The notes: a model not told the origin generated them from the sequence alone. Counted from the first letter of the stretch, positions 1-8,484 are shown. The stretch is DNA of 64,000 nucleotides from Paenibacillus sp. SYP-B4298 (GCF_027627475.1 NZ_CP115484.1:5793501-5857500), one strand, 5' to 3'. A program made the numbers and translations.

Positions 1-14
1 CCGTGCAGCTCGCT

Positions 15-126
15 AGGGTGTGTATACAAACTCCGCAGGGACCGAGGTTGCTGCGTTTACGTTCCATTCCAGGCGCTATGTCACAGGCGTAGCAGAACCT
101 CGATGTGGGTTTGCATACACACGCCT
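15..126. repeat. Long imperfect inverted repeat (nested arms)
   Basis: Outer arms at about 18-33 and 107-122 pair at roughly 14 of 16 positions. Inner arms at 43-55 and 88-102 (both carrying cgaggtt or its complement) pair with one or two bulges. The region could fold into one long stem in DNA or RNA. No open frame is evident. It could be the 3' structure of a gene left of the window, a small RNA or a mobile-element remnant; the sequence does not decide. Confidence 0.4.
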
Positions 127-130
127 AACA

Positions 131-181
131 CGCCAAGAACCTTCATGCGCCTACTGCATAGGACGCTGAAGGTTCTTGGCG
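131..181. terminator. Hairpin downstream of the cyclophilin gene
   Basis: A perfect 15-bp stem (131-145 with 167-181) encloses a 21-nt loop that can pair partly with itself. It lies 30 bp past the stop of the minus-strand cyclophilin gene, so it is probably its terminator and may also serve a + strand gene left of the window. There is no clean U-tract on either side. Confidence 0.6.
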
Positions 182-210
182 TATTGCTGTTGTCTGCTTG
201 GCTATGAACT

Positions 211-888
211 TTAGAGAATAACCTCTGGTTTGGGATAGGTGGTTCCGAAGGTATCGACGGATACTCGCTTCATTACCGTCGGCTGCACGGGGCGATCGCC
301 GGCGGTTGTAGGCTGGTTCACGATCTCGTCTACAACGTCCATGCCTTCCAGCACCTTGCCGAAGGCAGCATACTCGTTGTCGAGCTGAGGCGAATCGGCC
401 ACCATAATGAAAAATTGCGAGCCTGCTGTATCTGGCGCCGGCGTGCGCGCCATGGATAGCACGCCCCGGGTATGCTTCAGGTCGTTGGGAAAGCCATTGC
501 TTGTGAACTCGCCCTTAATATCATAGCCTGGTCCACCCATTCCGTTACCCTTCGGGTCACCGCCCTGAATCATAAAGCCGGGAATGACACGGTGGAAGAT
601 TGTTCCATCGTAAAAACCACGGTTTATCAGATGAATAAAGTTATACACGCTGTTGGGAGCGATCTCTGGATATAACTCCAATTTGATCTGCTTGCCATTA
701 TCCAGCTCGATGGTGACGACCGGGTTTTTCTCCGGCTTGACCGTCTCCTTGCCTGTTTCACTTGCTGTCTGCGATCCGCTGCTTGTCCCGGGCGTTGCTG
801 TGCGGCTGCCGCAGCCGGAGAGAACAAGAAGGAGCGATGCGAGCACAAGCAATGTTATGCTCCAGCGCTTGCGATGATGAAGCCTCAT
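211..888 (-). CDS. Peptidyl-prolyl cis-trans isomerase, cyclophilin-type lipoprotein
   Basis: The 225-residue protein should catalyse cis-trans isomerisation of prolyl bonds on the outer face of the membrane and so help exported proteins fold. An N-terminal hydrophobic stretch ends in a lipobox (LSGC, Cys26), giving a lipid-anchored protein, followed by a Ser/Thr/Lys-rich linker. Residues ~55-215 form a complete cyclophilin domain with IFHRVIPGFMIQGGDP and the GSQFFI segment, including the catalytic-type Arg and the FxxQGGD core. It stands alone, with a hairpin just downstream and a methyltransferase further right on the other strand. Many Paenibacillus genomes carry such lipid-anchored cyclophilins. 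The fold is certain; the client proteins are unknown. Confidence 0.93.
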   Translation of the reverse strand: MRLHHRKRWSITLLVLASLLLVLSGCGSRTATPGTSSGSQTASETGKETVKPEKNPVVTIELDNGKQIKLELYPEIAPNSVYNFIHLINRGFYDGTIFHRVIPGFMIQGGDPKGNGMGGPGYDIKGEFTSNGFPNDLKHTRGVLSMARTPAPDTAGSQFFIMVADSPQLDNEYAAFGKVLEGMDVVDEIVNQPTTAGDRPVQPTVMKRVSVDTFGTTYPKPEVIL

Positions 889-1012
889 TACCGAATCCCC
901 TTTCTAATGTGCATCTGTAGTAGTCATATGTAAGTAGCGCGTGCTTGTCCATTCATAGTATAGCATAGGACGCCTTTCCCATCTATCGATAGCCACACAA
1001 GCGCCCGAGCTG

Positions 1013-1066
1013 CCCGAGTGCCCGGAGCTGCTGCCTGCGGCAGGCAGGAGGCTCTGGGCACTCGGG
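1013..1066 (-). terminator. Strong hairpin after the Gly/Tyr-rich gene
   Basis: An 11-bp perfect outer stem (1013-1023 with 1056-1066) continues inward with a CTGCCTG/CAGGCAG stem. It starts 14 bp beyond the stop of the minus-strand gene at 1080-1454. There is no T-tract, so termination is inferred from position and stability only. Confidence 0.6.
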
Positions 1067-1079
1067 CCACGGCGAGCGG

Positions 1080-1454
1080 TTAGATGAACAGAAAAGGCAG
1101 CAGAAACAAGGTTGCGATCAGCGCCAGCTCAATGCCCCGTCCAGGGCCATAGCCATAGCCATAAGGCGGGTAGCCGCCGTATCCGGGGCCAAACCCGGGA
1201 CCGTAGCCGTAAGGGTATGATTTGGTCTTGGCTTTGGGACGTTGTTTGCGTCCGCTCTGGGCAGCCATTGACTTCGCATGACGTCCTACGGCAGACAACC
1301 GGGGGCCTTCCTGGCAGCCAAGCAGATACAGCTTGCCTCCGCGAATGCCGTCCAGGCAGCCGTAGAGATGTCTTCCGTCATGGGTCACAATGCAGACCTG
1401 CTGCCCGAGATGTGGCTGCACCGTCTCCATACAGATCGGGTGTATTCGATGCAC
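1080..1454 (-). CDS. Small LSm-like, Gly/Tyr-rich, membrane-anchored protein
   Basis: The protein has 124 residues. The start is GTG at 1454, 8 nt after an AAGGAGGGA ribosome site. Residues 10-50 resemble the short LSm/KOW-like beta-barrel found in several small Bacillus proteins (LGQQVCIVTHDGRHLYGCLDG). Next come a basic Lys/Arg segment (~58-80) and a Gly/Pro/Tyr-rich low-complexity stretch with YGYGPG-type repeats (~80-108). The last 16 residues are hydrophobic and could insert in a membrane. The composition recalls spore-coat or surface proteins of bacilli, but I do not recognise a named family. Function is unassigned; a spore or envelope role is inference only. Confidence 0.65.
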   Translation of the reverse strand: MHRIHPICMETVQPHLGQQVCIVTHDGRHLYGCLDGIRGGKLYLLGCQEGPRLSAVGRHAKSMAAQSGRKQRPKAKTKSYPYGYGPGFGPGYGGYPPYGYGYGPGRGIELALIATLFLLPFLFI

Positions 1455-1566
1455 GGTCGATTCCCTCCTTCATGGGGCACAAGACAATCCCCTGTCATAT
1501 CATAGTCGGCAGCAGGAGAATTGGCGTGGACGGAAGACCTGTACAGCGTACATTTTTTCCTATTTC

Positions 1567-1596
1567 TTGAAACTGGGAAGCCCTCCTGCATATAAT
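1567..1596 (+). promoter_or_regulatory. Sigma-A promoter for the methyltransferase
   Basis: TTGAAA (1567-1572) and a perfect TATAAT (1591-1596) are 18 bp apart. Transcription would begin near 1603, inside or just ahead of the AGGAGGAGGG ribosome site (1602-1611), giving a very short leader before the GTG at 1619. Confidence 0.6.
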
Positions 1597-1618
1597 GGCG
1601 CAGGAGGAGGGATGCAGC

Positions 1619-2329
1619 GTGAATTACCATGATTTGTTGGCACGGCTCGGGGAAGGCAGCGCCCACCCTGGCGGATTTATGGCGACGATGCAACTGGTGG
1701 AGCGTTACCCGCTCCCGCAGGGAAGCCGCGTCCTGGAGATCGGCTGTGGAACCGGCAGAACCTCATGCCATCTCGCACGCTGCGGCTATCAGGTGACCGC
1801 GGTGGACAGTAATGAATCCATGCTAAAGCGCGCGGAACGGCGAATAGCCAGAGAAGAGGCTAAGGTGAAGCTGGTGAGGGGAGACGCAGAGCAGCTCCCT
1901 TTCCCGGACGGCATATTTGACCTTGTATTCGTGGAGTCCGTCTCGATATTCACAGACGCTCGATCGGCATTGGCGGAGTATCGTCGTGTGCTGAAGCCAG
2001 GAGGAACATTGCTTGACCGCGAGCTGACCGTCTCCAAGGAGTCGACGGCGCTGATGAAGGGCGCAATGCGGCAATTATACGGCATGAGAACGATGGCAGA
2101 TGAGCAGGGATGGCTGGAAATGATGCGCCTAGCAGGTTTCACCCATTATTCGAGCGAGGATGTACGACCGGAGATTATGGTGACGCTAGATGATGTCGAT
2201 CCGAATCGTGAGGTCGATCCAACCTTGTTCTTCGATGAAGCGGCCTTCTACCTCGGGCAGATGAATGCTCGGATACTGGAGCGCTATCGCACCAAGCTCG
2301 GGTCGGCCGTATTCGTCGCAAGAGCCTAG
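1619..2329 (+). CDS. Class I SAM-dependent methyltransferase
   Basis: This 236-residue protein of the Methyltransf_11 type transfers methyl groups from S-adenosylmethionine to an unknown small molecule. Motif I (VLEIGCGTGRTSCHLA) binds SAM. An acidic residue at the end of strand 2 (AVDSNESML), the GDAEQLPFPDG segment and the LVFVES strand complete the Rossmann core. The C-terminal 90 residues should form the substrate cap. I chose GTG 1619 because AGGAGGAGGG sits 8-17 nt upstream; the in-frame ATG at 1595 overlaps the -10 box and has no ribosome site. It is a single-gene unit between two minus-strand genes. The substrate cannot be read from context. Confidence 0.85.
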   Translation: MNYHDLLARLGEGSAHPGGFMATMQLVERYPLPQGSRVLEIGCGTGRTSCHLARCGYQVTAVDSNESMLKRAERRIAREEAKVKLVRGDAEQLPFPDGIFDLVFVESVSIFTDARSALAEYRRVLKPGGTLLDRELTVSKESTALMKGAMRQLYGMRTMADEQGWLEMMRLAGFTHYSSEDVRPEIMVTLDDVDPNREVDPTLFFDEAAFYLGQMNARILERYRTKLGSAVFVARA

Positions 2330-2522
2330 AGAACGGTGTATTAACTGCGTGCGTATGCTGCAAATCACTGCTCACCTGCAGCCGGCAGGCGGTGCGCATG
2401 ATGTGGAACGATGCCTTCAGCCAGACGCAGCGGGAGGAGAGGCCGGAGAAGGGCGCAAGCGGATGATCAGAATTGCCCCGAGTACGGCTGGTGTCAAGCC
2501 AGCTCCTCTGCCTGCGGCTCGG

Positions 2523-2548
2523 CATAAGCCCCAGCCATAAGCCCCAGC
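2523..2548. repeat. Tandem 13-bp duplication
   Basis: CATAAGCCCCAGC occurs twice head-to-tail (2523-2535 and 2536-2548) in the gap between the methyltransferase and the secreted protein. The rest of that gap (2330-2571) shows no recognisable gene. The duplication looks like simple replication slippage. Confidence 0.8.
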
Positions 2549-2571
2549 GACGAATGGAAATGCCGTGTTCG

Positions 2572-2988
2572 TTAAGGAGCGAAATAGCTGGCATGGGCGC
2601 TCTCTGTCAGCAGCGATTCCAGCTCCTCAAGCTGCGATTCATATTCGGCAAAGCTGATCTGCCCCTGCAGAAGCCGATCCTGAAGCAGTTGTTGCATCTG
2701 CGTCGTCTGCAACTGGATCAATTGGCGAACATCGCTCTGATTGCGATCTGCGATAGCAGCTAGCGACATTCCGGATTGTAGCTGCTCATAGACATCATCG
2801 TCACTGGATGCGCCCAGCACCTGCAAGAAATCATCTTCGCTGGCGACGGGAGATTCTGCTTCTGCGCGATCAGCTACATTCATCAGCTCGGCTGCTGCAC
2901 TTGCACGCGTGTCGGAGCTTGTCCCGAGACTACCCAATGTCAAGGCAACGGCAAGTGTAGCGATCATAAACATACGTTTTGGGTTCAT
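2572..2988 (-). CDS. Small secreted protein of unknown function
   Basis: The protein has 138 residues and its ATG at 2988 follows a CGGAGGGA ribosome site by 6 nt. Residues 1-31 form a signal peptide ending in a TRASAAA-type cleavage region. The mature part is acidic and helical: a segment around GASSDDDVYEQLQSGMSLAAIADRNQSDV, then a glutamine-rich helix (LIQLQTTQMQQLLQDRL) and an amphipathic C-terminus. The SSDxxVYxxLxxGxSLAxIA pattern recurs, as I recall, in small exported proteins of Paenibacillus whose role is unknown. No enzyme motif is visible. It reads alone; a plausible TACAAT -10 box lies upstream near 3022-3027. Confidence 0.65.
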   Translation of the reverse strand: MNPKRMFMIATLAVALTLGSLGTSSDTRASAAAELMNVADRAEAESPVASEDDFLQVLGASSDDDVYEQLQSGMSLAAIADRNQSDVRQLIQLQTTQMQQLLQDRLLQGQISFAEYESQLEELESLLTESAHASYFAP

Positions 2989-3286
2989 TCGTAATCCCTC
3001 CGTTATTTTAGTGTTCTATTGTATCCCGCAACATGATCACAGCCTCGTAAGGGCTAGACTGTTAGCAAGATCTGAGATGAGTATCTGATAGTTCTAACGA
3101 TAGCAAACGAACCTTAAATTCAGCTTAAAGGGACATGCAGAGCGATGTCCTCTCGGAATTATGCGTCGTCGGAGGATTCATGTCTCTCCCTGCGACACAC
3201 AGGGTAAATTTGTGCTTTGAGCAGCGGGAATAATCGTAGTAAGCTAGAGTCAGCCTGAGGGAGAAGCAATTCAATGTCAACAATAA

Positions 3287-3300
3287 TGAATGCGCTTACA
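3287..3300 (+). promoter_or_regulatory. cre-like site upstream of the sensor kinase
   Basis: TGAATGCGCTTACA matches the catabolite-response consensus TGWAANCGNTNWCA at all but one position. It lies 57 bp before the GTG of the histidine-kinase gene, where CcpA binding could repress the operon when preferred sugars are present. The surrounding gap (2989-3356) otherwise holds only promoter-like AT-rich sequence. Confidence 0.6.
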
Positions 3301-3356
3301 TATATTGGGGCTGCGGCATCATCCTAGCCAGGCTTCCAGCAATAGGGGGGATAAGG

Positions 3357-5150
3357 GTGCTTGGAAGGTTCAAAGGAATTCGTGGCAGCAGAACGCTGAA
3401 TATACGCACCACACTGCTGTTGAGTTATTTTACGATTATTCTGATTTGTATCGCGCTGGTCGGCTCGGTCGCATTCAGCATCGCCTATAATTCGATGCAG
3501 AAGCAGGTGGAGGACTCCAATGTGCAATTTGTGCGGCAGATTGAGGTCAACTTGGACAACGATTTTCATAATAAACGCAATGTTCTATTGGCACCCTATT
3601 ACAGTGAAGCGATGATCGACGGCATCAACGACTATGCTTCAATGAAGGAGCAGTCGCGTTTCCTGTTCCGCCAGGAGCTGGGCAATCTCTTTCTCAAAAG
3701 CTTCAATATTACGCCCATCCGTGATTTTGTGCGCTTCCAGATCTATTATAGCGATGGCGAGCTGCTATCCTCCTCCGACAACTACAAGCCCTGGACGGCG
3801 GCGCAGGCTCGCGCATCCGACTGGTTCCGCGGAACAGTGGAGCTGGATGGCAAGGTGTTCTTCAGCGGCATCCCAGCCAAGCAGGCAGGGGCAGAGGAGG
3901 CGGCGTATGCTACCTCGCTGCTGATTCGTGATTTCGCTAACCCGGATCAGTTCATCATTGTAAGGGCTGAGTATAGCAATGACCTGCTGCGCAACATCAG
4001 CCCGAAATCAGCCGCGACCAGAATGATCATCCTGGATTCTCAGGACAGGCAAGTTTATGATACGGCAGGGGCGGACAAGCCGCTGGCGACGAGACTCATG
4101 AGCCGCCTCGGGAGCGCAAGCGGGCAGTTCTGGCATGCTGGGGCAGCAGGCGATGATCTGGTGTCCTATGTCAAGTCGCGGTATTCGGGCTGGAAGATCG
4201 TGCTGATGACGCCGCAGGCAGAGATCTTTGCCCCGCTGGAGAAGATCAAGACCAGCGCGTTAATGACGGTTGCGGTCGCCTTCGTGCTGGCGTTCCTCAT
4301 CTCGGTGCTGTTCGGGCGCAGCATCACCAAGCCGATTCTAGACATGTACAAGACGGTGAATCGCATCAAGCGGGGCGACTTCTCGGTGCGGGTGCCTGTG
4401 GGGCGCAATGACGAGATCGGGCGAATCGCGATGAATTTCAATGCGATGCAAGATGAGCTGCAGCATCTGTTCGAGAGCAAATATTTGTACCAGATCAGGC
4501 TGCAGGAGATGCAACTGGCAATGCTATATTCCCAGATTAACCCTCATTTTCTGTATAACACGCTGGATAGCATCAAGGCGATGGCCGATTACTACAAGGT
4601 GCAGGACATCGGGGCTATGGCCCAATCGCTTGCCGATATGTTCCGTTATAATACGAAAAACCGCGATGATGTCGTGACGCTGCAGGAGGAGCTGGTGCAG
4701 ATTGAAGCGTACATGAACATCCAGCAGATTCGTTTTGATGACAAGCTGTCCTATGTAACGGAGATTGAAGAGGAGCTGTACAGCTTCCCGCTGCTCAAGA
4801 TGACGCTCCAGCCGCTTGTGGAGAATGCGGTCTTTCACGGCATTGAGCGCAAGCGAGGCAAGGGGCTTATCCATATCGCTGCTTATAGAGACCAGGAGCA
4901 GATGGTGTTGGCTGTGTCTGATGATGGCGTCGGCATATCAGAGACGAGGCTAGCTGAGCTGCTAGCGCGTCTGCGTCCATCCTCGCTGTCCGACCCGGTA
5001 GCAGAGACAGCAGGGGGAGGCGGGATCGGGATCAGCAATGTGTATTCGCGCTATGCGATCCGTTATGGCGAGCGGTTCGCGATGACGGTCGATAGTCGGA
5101 AGGGGCGCGGTACCTGCATTACGCTACGTCTGTCCGAGTCGGAAGGATGA
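3357..5150 (+). CDS. YesM-type sensor histidine kinase
   Basis: The 597-residue membrane kinase should sense an extracellular carbohydrate signal and phosphorylate the response regulator at 8512. A transmembrane helix (~20-42), a ~250-residue extracellular sensor region, a second helix (~298-318) and a HAMP linker (~320-370) precede the kinase core. The phospho-acceptor His397 is in QINPHFLYNTLDSI, typical of the His_kinase/LytS-YesM class. The ATPase N-box (PLVENAVFHG) and glycine boxes (DDGVGI, GGGIGISNV) are intact. The start is GTG 3357 behind a GGGGGGAT ribosome site. The regulator is separated from it by the three transporter genes, a common arrangement in Paenibacillus sugar operons. 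Confidence 0.93.
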   Translation: MLGRFKGIRGSRTLNIRTTLLLSYFTIILICIALVGSVAFSIAYNSMQKQVEDSNVQFVRQIEVNLDNDFHNKRNVLLAPYYSEAMIDGINDYASMKEQSRFLFRQELGNLFLKSFNITPIRDFVRFQIYYSDGELLSSSDNYKPWTAAQARASDWFRGTVELDGKVFFSGIPAKQAGAEEAAYATSLLIRDFANPDQFIIVRAEYSNDLLRNISPKSAATRMIILDSQDRQVYDTAGADKPLATRLMSRLGSASGQFWHAGAAGDDLVSYVKSRYSGWKIVLMTPQAEIFAPLEKIKTSALMTVAVAFVLAFLISVLFGRSITKPILDMYKTVNRIKRGDFSVRVPVGRNDEIGRIAMNFNAMQDELQHLFESKYLYQIRLQEMQLAMLYSQINPHFLYNTLDSIKAMADYYKVQDIGAMAQSLADMFRYNTKNRDDVVTLQEELVQIEAYMNIQQIRFDDKLSYVTEIEEELYSFPLLKMTLQPLVENAVFHGIERKRGKGLIHIAAYRDQEQMVLAVSDDGVGISETRLAELLARLRPSSLSDPVAETAGGGGIGISNVYSRYAIRYGERFAMTVDSRKGRGTCITLRLSESEG

Positions 5151-5208
5151 GGACGTGCAGCAGGTCGGAATTTTCAACATCATTGGTCGATATTGTGGAT
5201 AGAAGCGA

Positions 5209-5248
5209 AGAAAGCGCTTGCAATATAATGTGTGTGTAAGCGATTACT
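5209..5248 (+). promoter_or_regulatory. Promoter with two flanking cre-like sites
   Basis: A perfect TATAAT (5224-5229) with no good -35 is flanked by AGAAAGCGCTTGCA (5209-5222, 12 of 14 to the cre consensus) and TGTAAGCGATTACT (5235-5248, 13 of 14). CcpA binding at the paired sites would block initiation of the binding-protein transcript. The weak -35 suggests an activator, presumably the YesN-type regulator. Confidence 0.6.
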
Positions 5249-5283
5249 ACAGCAAGCTTCAGCTAACGGGGAGGTTACAGGAT

Positions 5284-6657
5284 ATGAGAAAAATGAACAG
5301 AACCGCATCACTGCTCATGCTCAGCCTCATGGTAGTGGTTATGTCGGCCTGTGGGGGCAATGCAGGCAATACCGGCGCTTCATCTGGCGGCACTAGCTCC
5401 GGGGAAACGACCGGAACTACAACGGAACAGACAGAGGAGAGCAGTAAGCCAGCGAAAGACCCGGTGACGTTAACCTTCGTCATCCCGAATACGGTGGATA
5501 CGACACCATTCACCAATATCTTTGCCGAATATGAGAAGGCGACCGGGAACAAGGTGGAGCTGCAGGCGCTGCCGGGCGGGGATTACGACAATATGATGAA
5601 AACCCGCTTCTCGACAGGAGATTTCCCAGACCTGTTCCTCATGCAGCCGGGACCGAAGCAATATGTCAAGCTGAGAGCGGATGAGACGCTTGTTGAATGG
5701 TCGGGCGAGGCCGATGTGTGGAGCCGCATTATTCCTTCCATGAAGGAGTTCCAGGAGAAGGAAGGCAAAATCTACGGCGTGCCGTATGGAGCGACCGGTA
5801 TGATGGGTGTCTACTACAACAAGGATGTATTCACCACTGCTGGAGTACAGCCGCCGACGAATTACGCTGACCTGCTGGAGATCGCCAAGAAGATCAAGGC
5901 GAAGGGGATTACGCCGTTCTATGAGGGCGTCAAGGATGCATGGCCGCCACAAGTATTCTACTTGACAGGATGGGTATCGTATATCGATCCGGCGATCGGC
6001 GACGAGGGCGTCGCCAAGCTGGAGAAGAACGAGCTGAAGCTCGCCGACATTCCAGAGCTGCGCGCCCTGTTCGAGAAATCCAAGGAGCTGAAGGATCTGG
6101 GCTTGTACCAGGATAATATATTGGCAGGTACCTTTGACGAGCTGCAGAACCTGCTGGGTGAAGGCAAGGTTGGCATGGCGTTCATGCTGGACGGCATCAT
6201 TCCACAGCTCGAGAAAAAATTCGGCAAGGAGTTCGTGAACAGCAAGCTGGGCTTCTTCCCCTTCCCGTCTGCGACGGATGCGGGCACGGCACTCGTTACG
6301 CCGCCGAACCAGCTCATGATTCCGAACAAGGCCAAAAATGCCGAGACAGCTAAGGAATTGGTCAAATTCATGATCTCGCCGGATATGGTCAACCTGTATT
6401 ACAAAACCCAACCGGGCATTCCGATCTTCGATGGCGCGACGAGCGAATTGTATGCGGTGCAGCAGATTGTGAAGGACCTGATGGATCAAGGCAAATCGAA
6501 GGTGAACATTCAGAACCGTCTGACAGCCAGCTTTGCCGACTTCCAAAAAACACTGCAAACCTTCTTCATCGATGGCGATATTGATAAGGCGATCAAGGAG
6601 TTCAGCGCCAACTACGAGAAGGATGGCAAGTCGAAGCGTCTGGCAGGGTTTGAATAA
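5284..6657 (+). CDS. Sugar ABC transporter, solute-binding lipoprotein
   Basis: The 457-residue binding protein captures a carbohydrate outside the cell and passes it to the permeases encoded next. The signal peptide ends in a lipobox (VMSAC, Cys ~23), followed by a Gly/Ser/Thr-rich linker. The mature part is a family-1 (UgpB/MalE-like) binding protein: an opening VTLTFVIPNTVD strand, YGVPYGATGMMGVYYNKDVF, and an alternating Trp/Tyr-rich ligand surface. I chose ATG 5284, 9 nt after GGGGAGG; in-frame codons back to 5218 include the -10 box and cannot be translated. A stem-loop follows the stop. The ligand is unknown; the linked GH127-like hydrolase suggests an arabinose-type oligosaccharide or another plant glycan. 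Confidence 0.92.
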   Translation: MRKMNRTASLLMLSLMVVVMSACGGNAGNTGASSGGTSSGETTGTTTEQTEESSKPAKDPVTLTFVIPNTVDTTPFTNIFAEYEKATGNKVELQALPGGDYDNMMKTRFSTGDFPDLFLMQPGPKQYVKLRADETLVEWSGEADVWSRIIPSMKEFQEKEGKIYGVPYGATGMMGVYYNKDVFTTAGVQPPTNYADLLEIAKKIKAKGITPFYEGVKDAWPPQVFYLTGWVSYIDPAIGDEGVAKLEKNELKLADIPELRALFEKSKELKDLGLYQDNILAGTFDELQNLLGEGKVGMAFMLDGIIPQLEKKFGKEFVNSKLGFFPFPSATDAGTALVTPPNQLMIPNKAKNAETAKELVKFMISPDMVNLYYKTQPGIPIFDGATSELYAVQQIVKDLMDQGKSKVNIQNRLTASFADFQKTLQTFFIDGDIDKAIKEFSANYEKDGKSKRLAGFE

Positions 6658-6724
6658 GAAGCATAGGCAAGCAGCATGATGGGAGATTCAACTGCCGCAG
6701 CGCCATCAGGCGAGGCTGGCAATC

Positions 6725-6751
6725 GAGAGTGCCTCATACAGGGGCACTCTC
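6725..6751 (+). terminator. Stem-loop between binding protein and permease genes
   Basis: A perfect 9-bp stem (6725-6733 with 6743-6751) lies in the 139-bp gap after the binding-protein gene and lacks a run of T. Such loops usually protect the 3' end or cause partial termination, so that more binding protein than permease is made. Confidence 0.6.
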
Positions 6752-6796
6752 TAATAGATAACAGACAGCAGCATCGACGGATAGGAGGGGGAGGCC

Positions 6797-7666
6797 ATGG
6801 AAAGACTCAAATACCCATTGTATTTTTCGTTTCCGGCGCTCGCCGTATTTCTGACATTTTTTATTACACCGACTATTATAGGCTTCTACTACAGCTTCAC
6901 GGATTGGAATATAAATGCCGACTCGATCAAGTTCATCGGCTGGGATAACTATGCCGCGTTGTTTGCGGAGCCGCGATTGAAGACGGCGTTGATCAATACA
7001 ATGATTTTTGCCGCCGCAGTGACGGTGCTGCAAAATGTGAGCGGGCTGGGGCTCGCGCTCATCCTGAATGAGGCGCTGGTGCTGCGCAATGTGCTGCGGA
7101 TGATCTTTTTCCTGCCGTATGTCATTGCACCGATTGTCATTGGCTATATTTTTCGGGCGATCTATCACCCGGAGCATGGCATTGTGAATGTGCTGCTTAA
7201 CAATGTGGGGCTGGGCTTTCTTGCACAGGACTGGCTGAATGATCCCAAGTATGCGCTGATGGCGATTATCGCGACAGATATTTGGCGGGTGGCCGGCTTC
7301 TCAATGGTCGTCTATCTGGCCGGGCTGCAATTCATTCCGAAAGATCTGACGGAGAGTGCTTCGATCGACGGGGCTCATTACTGGAGCCGGTTCCGTCATA
7401 TTGTGTTTCCGCTGTTGGCTCCCGCATTTACGGTGAACGTGCTGCTGTCCATGATCGGCTCGATGAAGGTGTTCGAGATGGTGATGGTGTTGACTGAGGG
7501 CGGCCCCGGCTATACGACAGAGGTATTCTACACCTATATTCGCAGTATGTTCAGCTCGGGCGAGATGGGCTATGCGACGGCTGTCAATATGGTGCTGTTC
7601 GTGCTGGTGACGGTGATTGGCGTGCCTGTGCTGATGGCGATGAAGAAACGGGAGGTGGAGATGTGA
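6797..7666 (+). CDS. Sugar ABC transporter permease (MalF/UgpA type)
   Basis: The 289-residue inner-membrane permease is one half of the channel of a carbohydrate-uptake ABC transporter. Six hydrophobic helices can be seen, starting with the segment at residues 11-33. The ATPase-contact EAA loop reads LTESASIDGAHYWSRFRHIV, with the usual conserved Gly. The ATG at 6797 follows a GGAGGGGGAGG ribosome site. The gene overlaps the second permease by a few bases. No ATPase gene is present in the operon, so a shared MsmX-type ATPase encoded elsewhere probably energises it, as is usual for this transporter class in bacilli. Confidence 0.94.
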   Translation: MERLKYPLYFSFPALAVFLTFFITPTIIGFYYSFTDWNINADSIKFIGWDNYAALFAEPRLKTALINTMIFAAAVTVLQNVSGLGLALILNEALVLRNVLRMIFFLPYVIAPIVIGYIFRAIYHPEHGIVNVLLNNVGLGFLAQDWLNDPKYALMAIIATDIWRVAGFSMVVYLAGLQFIPKDLTESASIDGAHYWSRFRHIVFPLLAPAFTVNVLLSMIGSMKVFEMVMVLTEGGPGYTTEVFYTYIRSMFSSGEMGYATAVNMVLFVLVTVIGVPVLMAMKKREVEM

Positions 7667-8484
7667 TGAAGCGGCGAGGCATGCTGATCGGTCTGGAGAT
7701 CATCGCGATATTGCTGGCGATGGTGATCCTGGTGCCGTTCATAATGATTGTGCTGAACTCGTTCAAGGATATTCGCGAGTCGGCGCTGTTCGGACTCTCT
7801 CTCCCGTCAGAGTGGATGGTGAGCAACTATAAGGATGTGCTGAACCAGGCTAATATTTTGCGCGGCTTCAAAAACAGCTTTCTGATCTCCGGACTGGTCG
7901 TGATCTGCGTGAACCTGTTCGCCTCGATGGCAGCATTCGTCATCCAGCGGCGCAACGACAAGTTCCTGCGCGGCGTCTACTATGCCTTCATCCTTGGTCT
8001 GATCGTTCCGGTCTCAATCGTGCCGACGATCAAGCTGATGAATGACCTGGCGATTAAAGGCACGTATTTCAGCATTATCATGTACTATACCGCTGTGCTG
8101 CTGCCCTTCTCGGTCTTCCTGCTGGTCGGCTTCATGAAGTCGATTCCGCGGGAGCTGGATGAGGCGGCGATGCTCGAGGGCTGCGGATTTTTCCGACTGT
8201 ACTGGCAGATTATCCTCCCGCTGCTGATGACGATTCTCGTTACGGTGACCATCGTCGTCATGGTGTCGGTGTGGAATGATTTCTTCGGACCGTTCTATCT
8301 GGTGACTGACAGTACGAAGTGGACGATCGTGCTACAAATCTTCAATTTTGTCACGATGTATTCGACGAACTGGGGCATTGTGTTCGCCTTCATGGTGATC
8401 GTGGTGGCTCCGGTATTGATCATCTATCTGCTGCTGCAACGCTACATCATAGACGGCCTGACGGCGGGTTCGCTGAAGGGTTAA
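7666..8484 (+). CDS. Sugar ABC transporter permease (MalG/AraQ type)
   Basis: This 272-residue permease pairs with the preceding one. It has six membrane helices and an EAA loop (LDEAAMLEGCGFFRLYWQII). Two starts are possible: GTG 7663 and ATG 7666. GGAGGTGG at 7651-7658 is 7 nt from the ATG and only 4 nt from the GTG, so I prefer ATG 7666, which overlaps the upstream TGA (TGATG) and implies translational coupling. The C-terminus ends in the family-typical YIIDGLTAGSLKG. The transported sugar is the same unknown ligand as for the binding protein at 5284. Confidence 0.94.
   Translation: MKRRGMLIGLEIIAILLAMVILVPFIMIVLNSFKDIRESALFGLSLPSEWMVSNYKDVLNQANILRGFKNSFLISGLVVICVNLFASMAAFVIQRRNDKFLRGVYYAFILGLIVPVSIVPTIKLMNDLAIKGTYFSIIMYYTAVLLPFSVFLLVGFMKSIPRELDEAAMLEGCGFFRLYWQIILPLLMTILVTVTIVVMVSVWNDFFGPFYLVTDSTKWTIVLQIFNFVTMYSTNWGIVFAFMVIVVAPVLIIYLLLQRYIIDGLTAGSLKG

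Noticed and set aside
5470-6558. Long open frame of 362 codons on the minus strand
   Set aside because: It is antisense to the sugar-binding lipoprotein gene, has no ribosome site and no recognisable domain; it follows from the GC-rich codon pattern of the real gene.
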